Program-made: the position numbers and the translations under genes | The notes under the pieces: model-generated | The model's input: the letters and a program-made list of their open reading frames with translations, nothing else | The model's database searches: none | What the model was told of the DNA's origin: nothing | In this document: positions 1-6,966 of the stretch, piece after piece | Numbering within the stretch: the first letter of the stretch is position 1 | Layout: the number at the start of each line of letters is the position of its first letter | Source: Microbacteriaceae bacterium | GTDB lineage: Bacteria; Actinomycetota; Actinomycetes; Actinomycetales; Microbacteriaceae | Reading direction: 5' to 3' | NCBI GenBank assembly: GCA_947454285.1 | Contig: CANGJO010000011.1 | Coordinates: 1 to 17,047, forward strand | Length of the DNA stretch: 17,047 nt

Positions 1-81
1 CAGCAACAAGCTTTTCAAATTAATTTGACGCTAAAAGATAAAGCCTGGCAGTTAAAGAAATTCACCCGGCTAGAAAACTAA
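1..81 (+). CDS. possible 3' end of an unidentified gene (partial)
   Basis: Frame 1 is open from the window edge to TAA at 79-81, giving 26 residues that end in KKFTRLEN. The other two plus-strand frames stop within the first 30 bases. The fragment would converge on sucB, and its stop codon lies inside the hairpin at 61-90. It is too short to assign to a family. The mix of charged and hydrophobic residues is plausible for a protein C-terminus, but an open frame of this length can also occur by chance. Confidence 0.3.
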   Translation, partial: QQQAFQINLTLKDKAWQLKKFTRLEN

Positions 82-90
82 CCGGGTGAA
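61..90 (-). terminator. hairpin terminator downstream of sucB
   Basis: A perfect 9-bp stem (61-69 paired with 82-90) continues, after one mismatch, into a 3-bp inner stem closed by an AAAA loop. Read on the minus strand, it begins 12 bases after the sucB stop codon and is followed by a T-rich stretch (TTTCTTTAA). This fits an intrinsic terminator for the pepA-lpd-sucB strand. On the plus strand there is no U tract, so any effect on a converging gene would be weaker. Confidence 0.65.
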
Positions 91-102
91 AATCTATTGA
101 AA

Positions 103-1503
103 CTAAATTCCTAGAACAGAATCAAAGTTTGCTTCCTCTAGGCGAGACTTCACGTCAACCAAGAAGCGGCTTGCGTCTGCACCATCAACCAAGCGGTGGT
201 CGTATGAAAGCGCAAGGTAAACCATGCTGCGAATTGAAATTGAGTCCTGACCGTTTGCATCGGTAACAACAACCGGACGCTTTGTCACAACACCGGTACC
301 AAGAATTGCAACCTGTGGCAAGAACACAACTGGAGTATCAAACAGTGCTCCGCGTGAACCGGTATTTGTCAAAGTGAATGTTCCACCGCCAAGTTCGTCT
401 GGCTTTAGCTGGCTTGCGCGAGTACGTGCCGCAAGGTCAGCAATCTGCTGTGCAATCTGCGCGATGTTCAGAGTTGAAGCGTCACGGATTACCGGAGTCA
501 GTAGACCCTTCTCAGTGTCAACCGCAAATGAGATGTTCTCTGTGCCGTGGTAAACAATGTTTTCTCCATCAATGGTTGCATTTAGCTTTGGGTGCACACG
601 AAGTGCCTCGGCTGCAGCAAGTGCAAAGAATGGCATGAAGTTCAACTTGCCACCGGTAGCAGCAACAAACTGCGGCTGAACGCGCGCACGAAGTGCAGCG
701 ATCTTGGTGACATCAACTTCAACAACGGTAGTTAGCTGTGCGGTTGAAACCATCGAAGCAACTGCACGCTCGGCAAGAACCTTGCGTAGCCGTGACATTG
801 GCTCTGTGGTTCCGCGAAGCGGTGAAGCTGCACCTGGAACGAATGGTGCTGCAGGTGCAGAAGTTGCAACCGGAGCTGAGTAGCTAGCTACTGGAGCAGC
901 CGCTGGTGCAGAGGTCGCAGCAAGAACGTCGTCCTTGCGAATGCGACCACCAACGCCGGTGCCGGCAATCTTAGAAAGGTCAATTCCAATCTCTGATGCA
1001 AGCTTGCGAACAAGTGGAGTCACGTAACCTGCGTCAACGGTTGAAGCTGGCGCGCTTGCTGCTGGTGCAACAGGAGCGGCAACTGGAGCGGCAACTGGAG
1101 CGGCAACAACAGGCGCAGCAGCCGGTGCCACAGGCGCTGCCACTGGAGCAGCAACTGGGGCAGGGGCTTCAACAACCGGGGCAGGGGCTTCAACAACCGG
1201 GGCAGGAGCAACTGGAGCAGCCGGTGCTTCAACAACTGGAGCAGTAGCCGGTGCCGCAGCGCCTGAGCCTGAGCCAATCACAACTAGAACTGCGCCAACC
1301 TGAACCGTCTCGTCCTCTTGAACCAAAATCTGCTCGATCACACCGGCAATTGGTGAAGGAATCTCGGTGTCTACCTTGTCGGTAGAAACTTCAACCAGCG
1401 GCTCGTCGATTGCAACGGTGTCGCCAACTTTCTTAAGCCAGCGAGTTACTGTGCCTTCGGTTACGCTCTCGCCAAGTGCTGGTAGAACTACTTGTTCGCT
1501 CAT
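103..1503 (-). CDS. sucB: 2-oxoacid dehydrogenase E2, dihydrolipoamide succinyl/acetyltransferase
   Basis: This is the E2 core enzyme of a 2-oxoacid dehydrogenase complex. It carries acyl groups on a lipoyl-lysine and transfers them to CoA. The 466 residues show one lipoyl domain (1-78, lipoylated Lys43 in STDKVDTE), an Ala/Pro/Val linker (83-157), a peripheral-subunit-binding domain (160-195), a second linker, and the catalytic domain (230-466) with SYDHRLVDG containing H436 and D440. In Actinobacteria one E2 often serves both pyruvate and 2-oxoglutarate complexes, so the substrate cannot be read from sequence and sucB is the conventional label. ATG at 1501-1503 is preceded by AAGGAG (1514-1519) at 10 bases. 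lpd (the E3 gene) lies 37 bases upstream, so E2 and E3 are probably co-transcribed. The 3' end is followed by the hairpin at 61-90. Confidence 0.93.
   Translation of the reverse strand: MSEQVVLPALGESVTEGTVTRWLKKVGDTVAIDEPLVEVSTDKVDTEIPSPIAGVIEQILVQEDETVQVGAVLVVIGSGSGAAAPATAPVVEAPAAPVAPAPVVEAPAPVVEAPAPVAAPVAAPVAPAAAPVVAAPVAAPVAAPVAPAASAPASTVDAGYVTPLVRKLASEIGIDLSKIAGTGVGGRIRKDDVLAATSAPAAAPVASYSAPVATSAPAAPFVPGAASPLRGTTEPMSRLRKVLAERAVASMVSTAQLTTVVEVDVTKIAALRARVQPQFVAATGGKLNFMPFFALAAAEALRVHPKLNATIDGENIVYHGTENISFAVDTEKGLLTPVIRDASTLNIAQIAQQIADLAARTRASQLKPDELGGGTFTLTNTGSRGALFDTPVVFLPQVAILGTGVVTKRPVVVTDANGQDSISIRSMVYLALSYDHRLVDGADASRFLVDVKSRLEEANFDSVLGI
1073..1205. repeat. tandem repeats encoding the E2 Ala/Pro linker
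   Basis: A 12-bp unit (GGAGCGGCAACT on the plus strand) is repeated about three times at 1073-1107. A 21-bp unit is repeated twice exactly, plus a partial copy, at 1157-1205. The 21-bp unit encodes the heptad VVEAPAP. These near-identical copies form the flexible linker between the lipoyl and subunit-binding domains. They look like slippage-derived repeats, so linker length may differ between strains. Confidence 0.8.
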
Positions 1504-1540
1504 TTACTAATTGCTCCTTGTGGGATTTTCTTCTTTAAAT

Positions 1541-2917
1541 TTATGCGTGTGCGTGAAGTGGCTTGCCGGCTAGAGCTAGGTGTGCTTCGCCGATTGCTTC
1601 GTTCATGGTTGGGTGCGCGTGCACCAAAGTTGCAACGTCTTCTGGATACGCTTCCCAGTTCACGATTAGCTGTGCCTCACCAATTTGCTCACCAACGCGT
1701 GAACCAATCATGTGCACACCGATAATCGGACCATCGTTGCGACGGATCAACTTAATGAAACCGGCAGTGCCAAGGATCTGGCTCTTTCCGTTTCCACCAA
1801 GGTTGTACTCGTAAGTTGAGATGTTTCCTGCACCGTAGGCTTCAGCAGCCTTGGCCTCAGTTAGACCAACAGATGCAACCTCTGGCTCACAGTAGGTGAC
1901 CTTTGGAATTCCAGTTTCGTCAATTGCGGTTGGCTTTAGCCCAGCGATTTCTTCGGCAATGAAAATACCCTGCTGGAAACCGCGGTGTGCCAACTGCAAA
2001 CCAGGAACGATGTCACCGGCTGCGTAAACGTTTGGCAAGTTTGTCTGTAGGCGGTCGTTAGTCAAGACGTATCCGCGATCCATTGCTACGCCTTGTTCTT
2101 CGTATCCAAGACCAGCAGTGTTTGGTCCACGACCAACTGCAACTAGAAGAAGGTCAGCCTCAAGCTGCTCGCCGCTTTCTAGAGAAACAACAACGCCGGT
2201 TTCGTTCTGAGTTACACCAGAGAAACGAACGCCAAGCTTGAAGTCAATGCCGCGCTTACGGAACGCACGCTCAAGACCCTTGCTGACTGCTTCGTCTTCG
2301 TTAGGAACTAGGTGAGGCAGACCTTCAACGATGGTCACATCGGTGCCGAATGATTTCCAGATTGATGCAAACTCAACACCGATAACTCCGCCACCAAGCA
2401 CGATTGCTTTTTTAGGAACGAAGTTCAGCTGAAGTGCGTGCTCAGAGGTGATTACGCGGCCACCGATTTCCAAACCTGGAAGGGTGCGGCTGAATGAACC
2501 TGATGCAAGAACAACGTTCTCACCGGTGTAGTAGTCATCGCCGACCTGAATTGTGCGCGGACCAGCCATGCGACCTTCGCCCGCAACCACGGTGATGTTC
2601 TTTGATGAGACCAAGCCGGTTAGGCCCTTGAAAAGTCTGTCGACGATTGTGTCGCGGTAGTTATTAACCGCTGGCATGTCGATTGAACCGAAGGTTGCCT
2701 GAACGCCAAAGTGTGCGGCTTCCTTTACGTTGTCGGCGATTTCGGCCGAGTGCAAAAGCGCCTTGGTTGGAATACAGCCGCGGTGCAAGCATGTGCCACC
2801 CAACTTGTCCTTCTCGATTAGAGCAACGCTCTTACCAAGCTGAGCCGAACGAAGAGCAGCTGCATAGCCACCACTTCCGCCGCCCAGGATTACAACGTCA
2901 AAGTTGTGGTCAGCCAC
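1541..2917 (-). CDS. lpd: dihydrolipoamide dehydrogenase (E3)
   Basis: This FAD-dependent enzyme reoxidises the dihydrolipoyl groups of E2 and reduces NAD+. The 458 residues are the usual length. The FAD-binding glycine motif GGGSGGY is at 12-18. The redox disulfide is C43/C48 in GGTCLHRGCIP. The NAD-binding motif VLGGGVIGVEF spans 173-183, and a second FAD motif YAAGDI spans 298-303. The dimer-interface active-site pair is H435 and E440 in HAHPTMNE. The start is GTG (2915-2917), supported by a strong Shine-Dalgarno, AAGGAG, at 2925-2930 with 7 bases of spacing. pepA ends 57 bases upstream and sucB starts 37 bases downstream on the same strand. No expected residue is missing. Confidence 0.96.
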   Translation of the reverse strand: MADHNFDVVILGGGSGGYAAALRSAQLGKSVALIEKDKLGGTCLHRGCIPTKALLHSAEIADNVKEAAHFGVQATFGSIDMPAVNNYRDTIVDRLFKGLTGLVSSKNITVVAGEGRMAGPRTIQVGDDYYTGENVVLASGSFSRTLPGLEIGGRVITSEHALQLNFVPKKAIVLGGGVIGVEFASIWKSFGTDVTIVEGLPHLVPNEDEAVSKGLERAFRKRGIDFKLGVRFSGVTQNETGVVVSLESGEQLEADLLLVAVGRGPNTAGLGYEEQGVAMDRGYVLTNDRLQTNLPNVYAAGDIVPGLQLAHRGFQQGIFIAEEIAGLKPTAIDETGIPKVTYCEPEVASVGLTEAKAAEAYGAGNISTYEYNLGGNGKSQILGTAGFIKLIRRNDGPIIGVHMIGSRVGEQIGEAQLIVNWEAYPEDVATLVHAHPTMNEAIGEAHLALAGKPLHAHA

Positions 2918-2924
2918 TGAATTT

Positions 2925-2952
2925 CTCCTTAAGAAGGTTCGTCAATACCTTC
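2925..2952 (-). promoter_or_regulatory. lpd ribosome-binding site next to a small hairpin
   Basis: The lpd Shine-Dalgarno AAGGAG (2925-2930) is immediately preceded on the minus strand by a 6-bp inverted repeat, GAAGGT/ACCTTC (2933-2938 with 2947-2952, 8-base loop). The stem stops two bases before the Shine-Dalgarno. It does not trap the ribosome site itself, but could affect access to it. The repeat is seen directly; any regulatory role is a guess. Confidence 0.4.
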
Positions 2953-2974
2953 AAACTTTACTACTGATAGTTGT

Positions 2975-4489
2975 CTATTTATTGCCCGATAACTGGGCAG
3001 CTAAGGCAACCAGAGTTCTAACCATGACTCCGGTTCCGCCCTTTGGTGTGTATCCGTATGCGGAACCGCCGTTGTCGGCAGGGCCGGCAACATCAAGGTG
3101 CGCCCAGTCAATATCGTTCGGCACGAATTCACGCAAGAAGTGGCCACCAATCAACATGCCTCCGGCACGATTGCCAATTTTTACGTTGGCAATATCGGCT
3201 ACATCGGAGTTCAAAAGCGCACGTAGCTCTGTTGGTAGTGGCATGTGCCAAACCAACTCACCGGCTTCTACAGCCGATGACTCAATCAGCTTGATTGCCT
3301 TGTCGTCGCCCATTAGCCCTGCATACCTATTGCCAAGTGCAATGGTTGCGGCTCCGGTCAGGGTTGCAATGTCCACAATTAGATCTGGCTTGGCTTCCGC
3401 AGCAGCAGATAGGCCATCGGCAAGCACCAATCGACCCTCGGCATCGGTGTTCAAAACCTCAACAGTCTTACCATTGCGGATCTTGATCACGTCGTCCGGG
3501 CGCTGTGCGGTACCAGAAGGCATGTTTTCGGCCAGGCAAAGCCATGCGGTCACGCGAATCGGCAGGCCAAGCTTGGCGATTGCCACTACCGACTGGAACG
3601 AGGTAGCCGCTCCGGTCATGTCGTACTTCATGCCAACCATAGATTCGGCCGGCTTCAGGCTTAAGCCACCGGTATCAAAGGTGATTCCCTTGCCAACTAG
3701 GGCTAGGTGTTGCTTGGCGCCCTTTGGTCGGTAGTCAATCTTGACCAGGCGAGGCGGGCGGCTTGAACCCATACCCACGGCCAAAATGCCGCCAAATCCA
3801 GCCTTAGCCAAAGCCTTTTCGTCCCATACCTCAATAGATAAGCCAAGGCCCTTGGTTCCGCTCTGCACTTCTTTAACCATGGCGGCCGGATACATCTGAT
3901 TTGGGGGAGTATTCACCAGATTTCGGGTGGTGGTCACAGCCTGGGCCAGAATTTGGATCTTGCTTAGCTCGGCAGCGCTGATCTTGTGCTCGGTGACGAT
4001 GGTCACCTTGTTTAGCAGGATTGGCTTGATGTTGGCCTTGCTCTTGAGGCCGTTGTACTCGTAGTTGCCAAGCTGAAGACCCTCAATAAGTGCAATTGCC
4101 AGTGGGAGGCTAATCGAACCAAAATCAATCACGATTTCGGCAACATTCTTCATCGAGCGGGCAATCGCTCCACCAACGGAACGAAGCTGGTCGGCGGTCA
4201 ACTTGTCTTTGGCGCTCTTTTCAGAACCCTGTTTTTCAGAACCCTGTTTTTCAGAACCAAGGCCCACGATTGCAAAGATGGCTCCGCTTGGAGCGGCAAC
4301 TCTGGTGACTGATTCCAGCGAACTCGAAGCGCCAAGTTGCTCCAGGTCGTGTTTTGCCAGGCTCGAAATATCGGTGTCCGACTTTGTCAGTTGCAAGCCC
4401 TTAGATGTTTCTTTAACACCGATAACGAATGCGGTGCCCTTCTTGAAGGCCGGAACTTTTGTGGCGGTGCTGATCTTCAAATTGCTCAT
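2975..4489 (-). CDS. pepA: M17 leucyl aminopeptidase
   Basis: This is a cytosolic dimetal aminopeptidase that removes N-terminal residues from peptides. The 504 residues match the family. The N-terminal domain (about 1-170) is divergent. The catalytic domain carries GKGITFDTGG (metal ligands K267 and D272), active-site K279 in LSLKP, D290 in KYDM, and the family signature NTDAEGRL (347-354: D349, E351, catalytic R353). No signal peptide is visible. The N-domain contains the pentad GSEKQ repeated almost three times (78-91), encoded by a 15-bp tandem repeat. The ATG at 4487-4489 has no good Shine-Dalgarno, but TAGCAT lies exactly 6 bases upstream, suggesting a leaderless mRNA. It is first in the minus-strand run pepA-lpd-sucB. 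The 57-base gap to lpd permits read-through, but an independent lpd promoter is possible. Confidence 0.95.
   Translation of the reverse strand: MSNLKISTATKVPAFKKGTAFVIGVKETSKGLQLTKSDTDISSLAKHDLEQLGASSSLESVTRVAAPSGAIFAIVGLGSEKQGSEKQGSEKSAKDKLTADQLRSVGGAIARSMKNVAEIVIDFGSISLPLAIALIEGLQLGNYEYNGLKSKANIKPILLNKVTIVTEHKISAAELSKIQILAQAVTTTRNLVNTPPNQMYPAAMVKEVQSGTKGLGLSIEVWDEKALAKAGFGGILAVGMGSSRPPRLVKIDYRPKGAKQHLALVGKGITFDTGGLSLKPAESMVGMKYDMTGAATSFQSVVAIAKLGLPIRVTAWLCLAENMPSGTAQRPDDVIKIRNGKTVEVLNTDAEGRLVLADGLSAAAEAKPDLIVDIATLTGAATIALGNRYAGLMGDDKAIKLIESSAVEAGELVWHMPLPTELRALLNSDVADIANVKIGNRAGGMLIGGHFLREFVPNDIDWAHLDVAGPADNGGSAYGYTPKGGTGVMVRTLVALAAQLSGNK
4218..4258. repeat. 15-bp tandem repeat inside pepA
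   Basis: The unit TTTTCAGAACCCTGT (plus strand) occurs at 4218-4232 and 4233-4247, with a partial third copy at 4248-4258. The copies are identical. The repeat is in frame and encodes GSEKQ-GSEKQ-GSEK at the N-domain/catalytic-domain linker region of PepA. It looks like recent replication slippage and should tolerate copy-number change without a frameshift. Confidence 0.9.
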
Positions 4490-4495
4490 GTCTCA

Positions 4496-4501
4496 ATGCT
4501 A
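4496..4501 (-). promoter_or_regulatory. putative -10 box of pepA (leaderless)
   Basis: Read on the minus strand, TAGCAT fits the TANNNT actinobacterial -10 pattern. It lies 6 bases before the pepA ATG, so transcription would begin at the A of the start codon. There is no good Shine-Dalgarno and no convincing -35 hexamer. The same hexamer at the same spacing precedes parE. Confidence 0.55.
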
Positions 4502-4513
4502 AACGCGTGGAGT

Positions 4514-4519
4514 TAGGAT
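4514..4519 (+). promoter_or_regulatory. putative -10 box of the PAC2 gene (leaderless)
   Basis: TAGGAT fits TANNNT and ends 6 bases before the ATG at 4526, placing the expected transcription start on the first base of the start codon. It faces away from the pepA -10 box, 12 bases apart, inside a 36-base divergent intergenic region. No recognisable -35 element is seen. Confidence 0.55.
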
Positions 4520-4525
4520 GTTTCT

Positions 4526-5440
4526 ATGACCCACTCAAGAAGACTGTTCGAATTTAAAGACGGCTTTGAAGAGGTTCCAACCGGTTTGCACCTGATCGCC
4601 GGTCTTTCCGGATTTACCGATGCGGGTTCCACAATTGGCCAGGTTGCCGATCAAATTTTTGCGAATCTAGACACCCGCTTAGTTGTTCAATTCAAAAACG
4701 ACGAGCTGTTGGATTACCGTTCACGCCGTCCGGTGATGTTCTTTGAGCGCGATCACATTGAGCACTACGAGCCTCCGGTGCTTGGTCTATACCTAGTTCA
4801 CGACGAGGTGAATCAGCCGTTCCTATACCTTCACGGTTATGAACCGGATTTCCGCTGGGAAGAATTTGCCGAGGCTGTGCTTGATCTTGCCGAGGGTCTT
4901 GAAGTTGCTGATTTCACCTGGGTGCACTCGATACCATTTCCAATTCCGCACACTCGCGCGGTTGGCGTAACTGTTTCTGGAAATCGCACTGAAGTGATTG
5001 ATGCAGTTTCGGAATGGAAGCCGCAGACTCAGGTTCCAGGAAACGTTTTGCACCTGCTGGAGTTTGCTTTTAGTCAGATTGACATGCCAACCGTTGGTTA
5101 CGTCATGCTGGTTTCGCATTACCTAAGCGAAAGCGAATACCCGCAAGCAGCGGTCACCGCGTTCGAGCAGATTGCATCGACCACCGGATTGGTTTTCCCA
5201 ACCGATGCCCTTCGCGACGAAGGCGCTGAGTTTTTGACCAAGTTGCAAGAGCAGCTAGAGAAGAACGAAGAACTAGCCAAGATGGTTGCCAACCTAGAGC
5301 AGGGCTATGCCAACGAGAAGACCGGCCCTAACCGCGCACCAATTGCCAAGCCGGCCACCAAGATGCCAACCGCCGAGGAAATCGCAGCCGAGCTCGAGGG
5401 CTACTTGGCAACTCGCCGCAGAAATTCTTTAGACGAATAG
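4526..5440 (+). CDS. PAC2 family protein (Rv2714-like)
   Basis: This is a 304-residue protein of the PAC2/DUF75 superfamily, related to archaeal and eukaryotic proteasome-assembly chaperones. Actinobacterial members resemble Mycobacterium tuberculosis Rv2714, and their cellular role is not firmly established. Family-type motifs include GFTDAGSTIGQ (29-39), HGYEPDFRWEE (103-113), PFPIPHTRAVGV (137-148) and PGNVLHLLE (171-179). A helical, Glu/Lys-rich C-terminal segment (about 234-300) could form a coiled coil. No signal peptide or membrane segment is seen, so it should be cytoplasmic. The start is ATG with a -10-like hexamer 6 bases upstream and no Shine-Dalgarno. The TAG stop shares its last base with the GTG of the MFS gene, so the two are probably translationally coupled. 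Confidence 0.88.
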   Translation: MTHSRRLFEFKDGFEEVPTGLHLIAGLSGFTDAGSTIGQVADQIFANLDTRLVVQFKNDELLDYRSRRPVMFFERDHIEHYEPPVLGLYLVHDEVNQPFLYLHGYEPDFRWEEFAEAVLDLAEGLEVADFTWVHSIPFPIPHTRAVGVTVSGNRTEVIDAVSEWKPQTQVPGNVLHLLEFAFSQIDMPTVGYVMLVSHYLSESEYPQAAVTAFEQIASTTGLVFPTDALRDEGAEFLTKLQEQLEKNEELAKMVANLEQGYANEKTGPNRAPIAKPATKMPTAEEIAAELEGYLATRRRNSLDE

Positions 5441-6768
5441 TGAAATCAAAAAACGCATCGCTGGTAATGATTGCCGGTGCGTTGGCATACCTGATGACGG
5501 TGACCAATCGCAGCAGCATGGGTGTTGCCTCATTGCTTGCCTCGCAAAAATTTGAAGTAGCCGCGACTTCGCTTTCCACTCTTGCTGTTGCACAGCTGGT
5601 TGTCTACGCAATCATGCAGGTGCCAGTAGGTATCTTGCTTGACAGGTACGGTTCCAAGGCCATGTTGGTTTTTGGTACTGCTGTGATGACCGGCGGTCAG
5701 TTCTTGGTTGCCGTTTCTACAGAGCTAGGTTTGGCAGTGGTGGGCCGAATGTTCGTTGGATTCGGTGACGCGTTTGTTTTCATCAGCGTGATTCGTTTGG
5801 TCAATGGTTGGTTTGTTGGGTCACGGGCAACTCGCGTGCAACAACTTGTTACTAACACTGGTCAGCTAGGCCAAGCTGTTTCGGCAATTCCTTTCGCGGC
5901 AATGCTTGGTTCTTATGGTTGGAACACTTCTTTCACAATTCTTGCTGGCGCATCATTCGCAGTCGTTTTTATTAGTGCGGTGTTCATCGTCAACGATCGC
6001 GAACCGCGTAACGCAGAACACAAATCCCCTTCACTCAAAATTGTTTTTGGTCAACTAATCGAAAACGTAAAGCACCCCGGAGTGCGAATGGCGTTTTGGA
6101 CGCACTTTGTTTTGCAGTCGGCGCCATCGGTGTTTTCTCTTTTGTGGGGTTTCCCATTCTTGGTTGGCGGTCAGGGGATTGAACCGCACATTGCATCGCT
6201 ACTGCTCAGCAGTTTTGTGATCATAGGTTTCATCGTTGGTCCACTGATCAGTTTGTTCTGCGCCAGGTATCCGCAGCGCAGATCGTTCCTAATTTTGAGC
6301 AATGTGCTGGCGTTGGCAATCGTGTGGAGCATGGTGATTTTCATTCCTGGCAAAGCACCGATATGGCTCGTAGCGCTGTTGTGTTTGGTATTAGCAACCA
6401 GTGGGCCAATGTCGATGATCGCGATGGATTACACCCGCAGCTTCATCGACAAATCACGTCTGGGCACGGCAACCGGATTCGTGAACATCGGCGGTTTCGT
6501 GGCAACCTTCAGCATGATGTTCTTGGCTGGAATCATCTTGGACTTGGTCAAGGCTGCCTCAAGTGCGGCCGGCCAGACTGCCGAGTTGTATAGCCTCAAC
6601 GGGTTCCGTTGGGCAATGAGCGTGCAGTTCCTGGTGCTGATCATCGGCACATCTATGTTCGTGCTGGAACGCAAGAAGGCCAGGGCCAAGCTGTTCCTCG
6701 ATGAAGGAATAATTTTGCGACCTATCGGGGTTGTTATCTCAGAGCGAATTAGCCGCAAGACACGATAA
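5440..6768 (+). CDS. MFS transporter, substrate unknown
   Basis: This is a 442-residue integral membrane permease of the major facilitator superfamily. About 12 hydrophobic segments can be followed, six before and six after a charged central loop (about 185-215). Motif A between TM2 and TM3 is GILLDRYGSK (64-73, D68, R69). The TM4 motif is GRMFVGFGDA (102-111, R103). A basic C-terminal tail (about 411-442) lies in the cytoplasm. The GTG start at 5440 overlaps the PAC2 stop codon by one base, implying coupled translation. The substrate cannot be inferred from sequence, and neighbouring genes give no clue beyond the fixed pairing with the PAC2 gene. It ends 27 bases before the sigA -10 box. Confidence 0.88.
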   Translation: MKSKNASLVMIAGALAYLMTVTNRSSMGVASLLASQKFEVAATSLSTLAVAQLVVYAIMQVPVGILLDRYGSKAMLVFGTAVMTGGQFLVAVSTELGLAVVGRMFVGFGDAFVFISVIRLVNGWFVGSRATRVQQLVTNTGQLGQAVSAIPFAAMLGSYGWNTSFTILAGASFAVVFISAVFIVNDREPRNAEHKSPSLKIVFGQLIENVKHPGVRMAFWTHFVLQSAPSVFSLLWGFPFLVGGQGIEPHIASLLLSSFVIIGFIVGPLISLFCARYPQRRSFLILSNVLALAIVWSMVIFIPGKAPIWLVALLCLVLATSGPMSMIAMDYTRSFIDKSRLGTATGFVNIGGFVATFSMMFLAGIILDLVKAASSAAGQTAELYSLNGFRWAMSVQFLVLIIGTSMFVLERKKARAKLFLDEGIILRPIGVVISERISRKTR

Positions 6769-6769
6769 A

Positions 6770-6808
6770 TAGGCGTATCTGCCTACATTCACGGCTATAA
6801 TGGCAATA
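6770..6808 (+). promoter_or_regulatory. sigA promoter region with consensus -10 and small palindrome
   Basis: A perfect TATAAT (6796-6801) would start transcription near 6808. A small inverted repeat, TAGGC/GCCTA (6770-6774 with 6781-6785, 6-base loop), covers the place where a -35 element would sit, and no TTGACA-like -35 is seen there. The palindrome could be an operator or merely a weak MFS-gene 3' hairpin; it has no U tract. The -10 box itself is convincing because it is the only consensus TATAAT between the MFS gene and sigA. Confidence 0.6.
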
Positions 6809-6843
6809 AGACCCAGTCGGCCTTTTGAAAAAGAGGACTTGAC

Positions 6844-6966
6844 ATGGGTCTTAGTAATGCCCGAAACGGTATTCATCGGTTCGGTGGGGGCATCGAGAGG
6901 CATGAAGTTGGCAAAGAAAGATTCAGAGGCAGGAACCGGCAAGAAGCGTGGCGGCTTGCTATCTAG
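6844..6966 (+). CDS. possible 40-codon upstream ORF overlapping the sigA start
   Basis: ATG at 6844 has the best Shine-Dalgarno in the sigA leader, AAGAGGA at 6831-6837 with 6 bases of spacing. It opens a 40-codon frame (MGLSNARNGI...) ending at TAG 6964-6966. It runs out of frame across the proposed sigA start at 6902. The peptide resembles nothing I recognise. It may be a leader ORF that modulates sigA translation, or it may be chance. Confidence 0.22.
   Translation: MGLSNARNGIHRFGGGIERHEVGKERFRGRNRQEAWRLAI

Noticed and set aside
996..1277. Gln/Leu-rich frames on both strands within the E2 linker
   Set aside because: They are shifted readings of the GC-rich linker repeats, with low-complexity products and no ribosome site.
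2984..2998. GCCC/GGGC inverted repeat at the pepA 3' end
   Set aside because: A 4-bp stem inside the last codons with no U tract; expected by chance.
2904..3734. 276-codon plus-strand frame opposite pepA
   Set aside because: It lies wholly antisense to the conserved catalytic domain of PepA; its product is Ser/Pro/Ala-rich with no recognisable domain.
6839..6844. TTGACA, a perfect -35 hexamer in the sigA leader
   Set aside because: No -10-like hexamer lies 16-19 bases downstream, so I do not call a second promoter.
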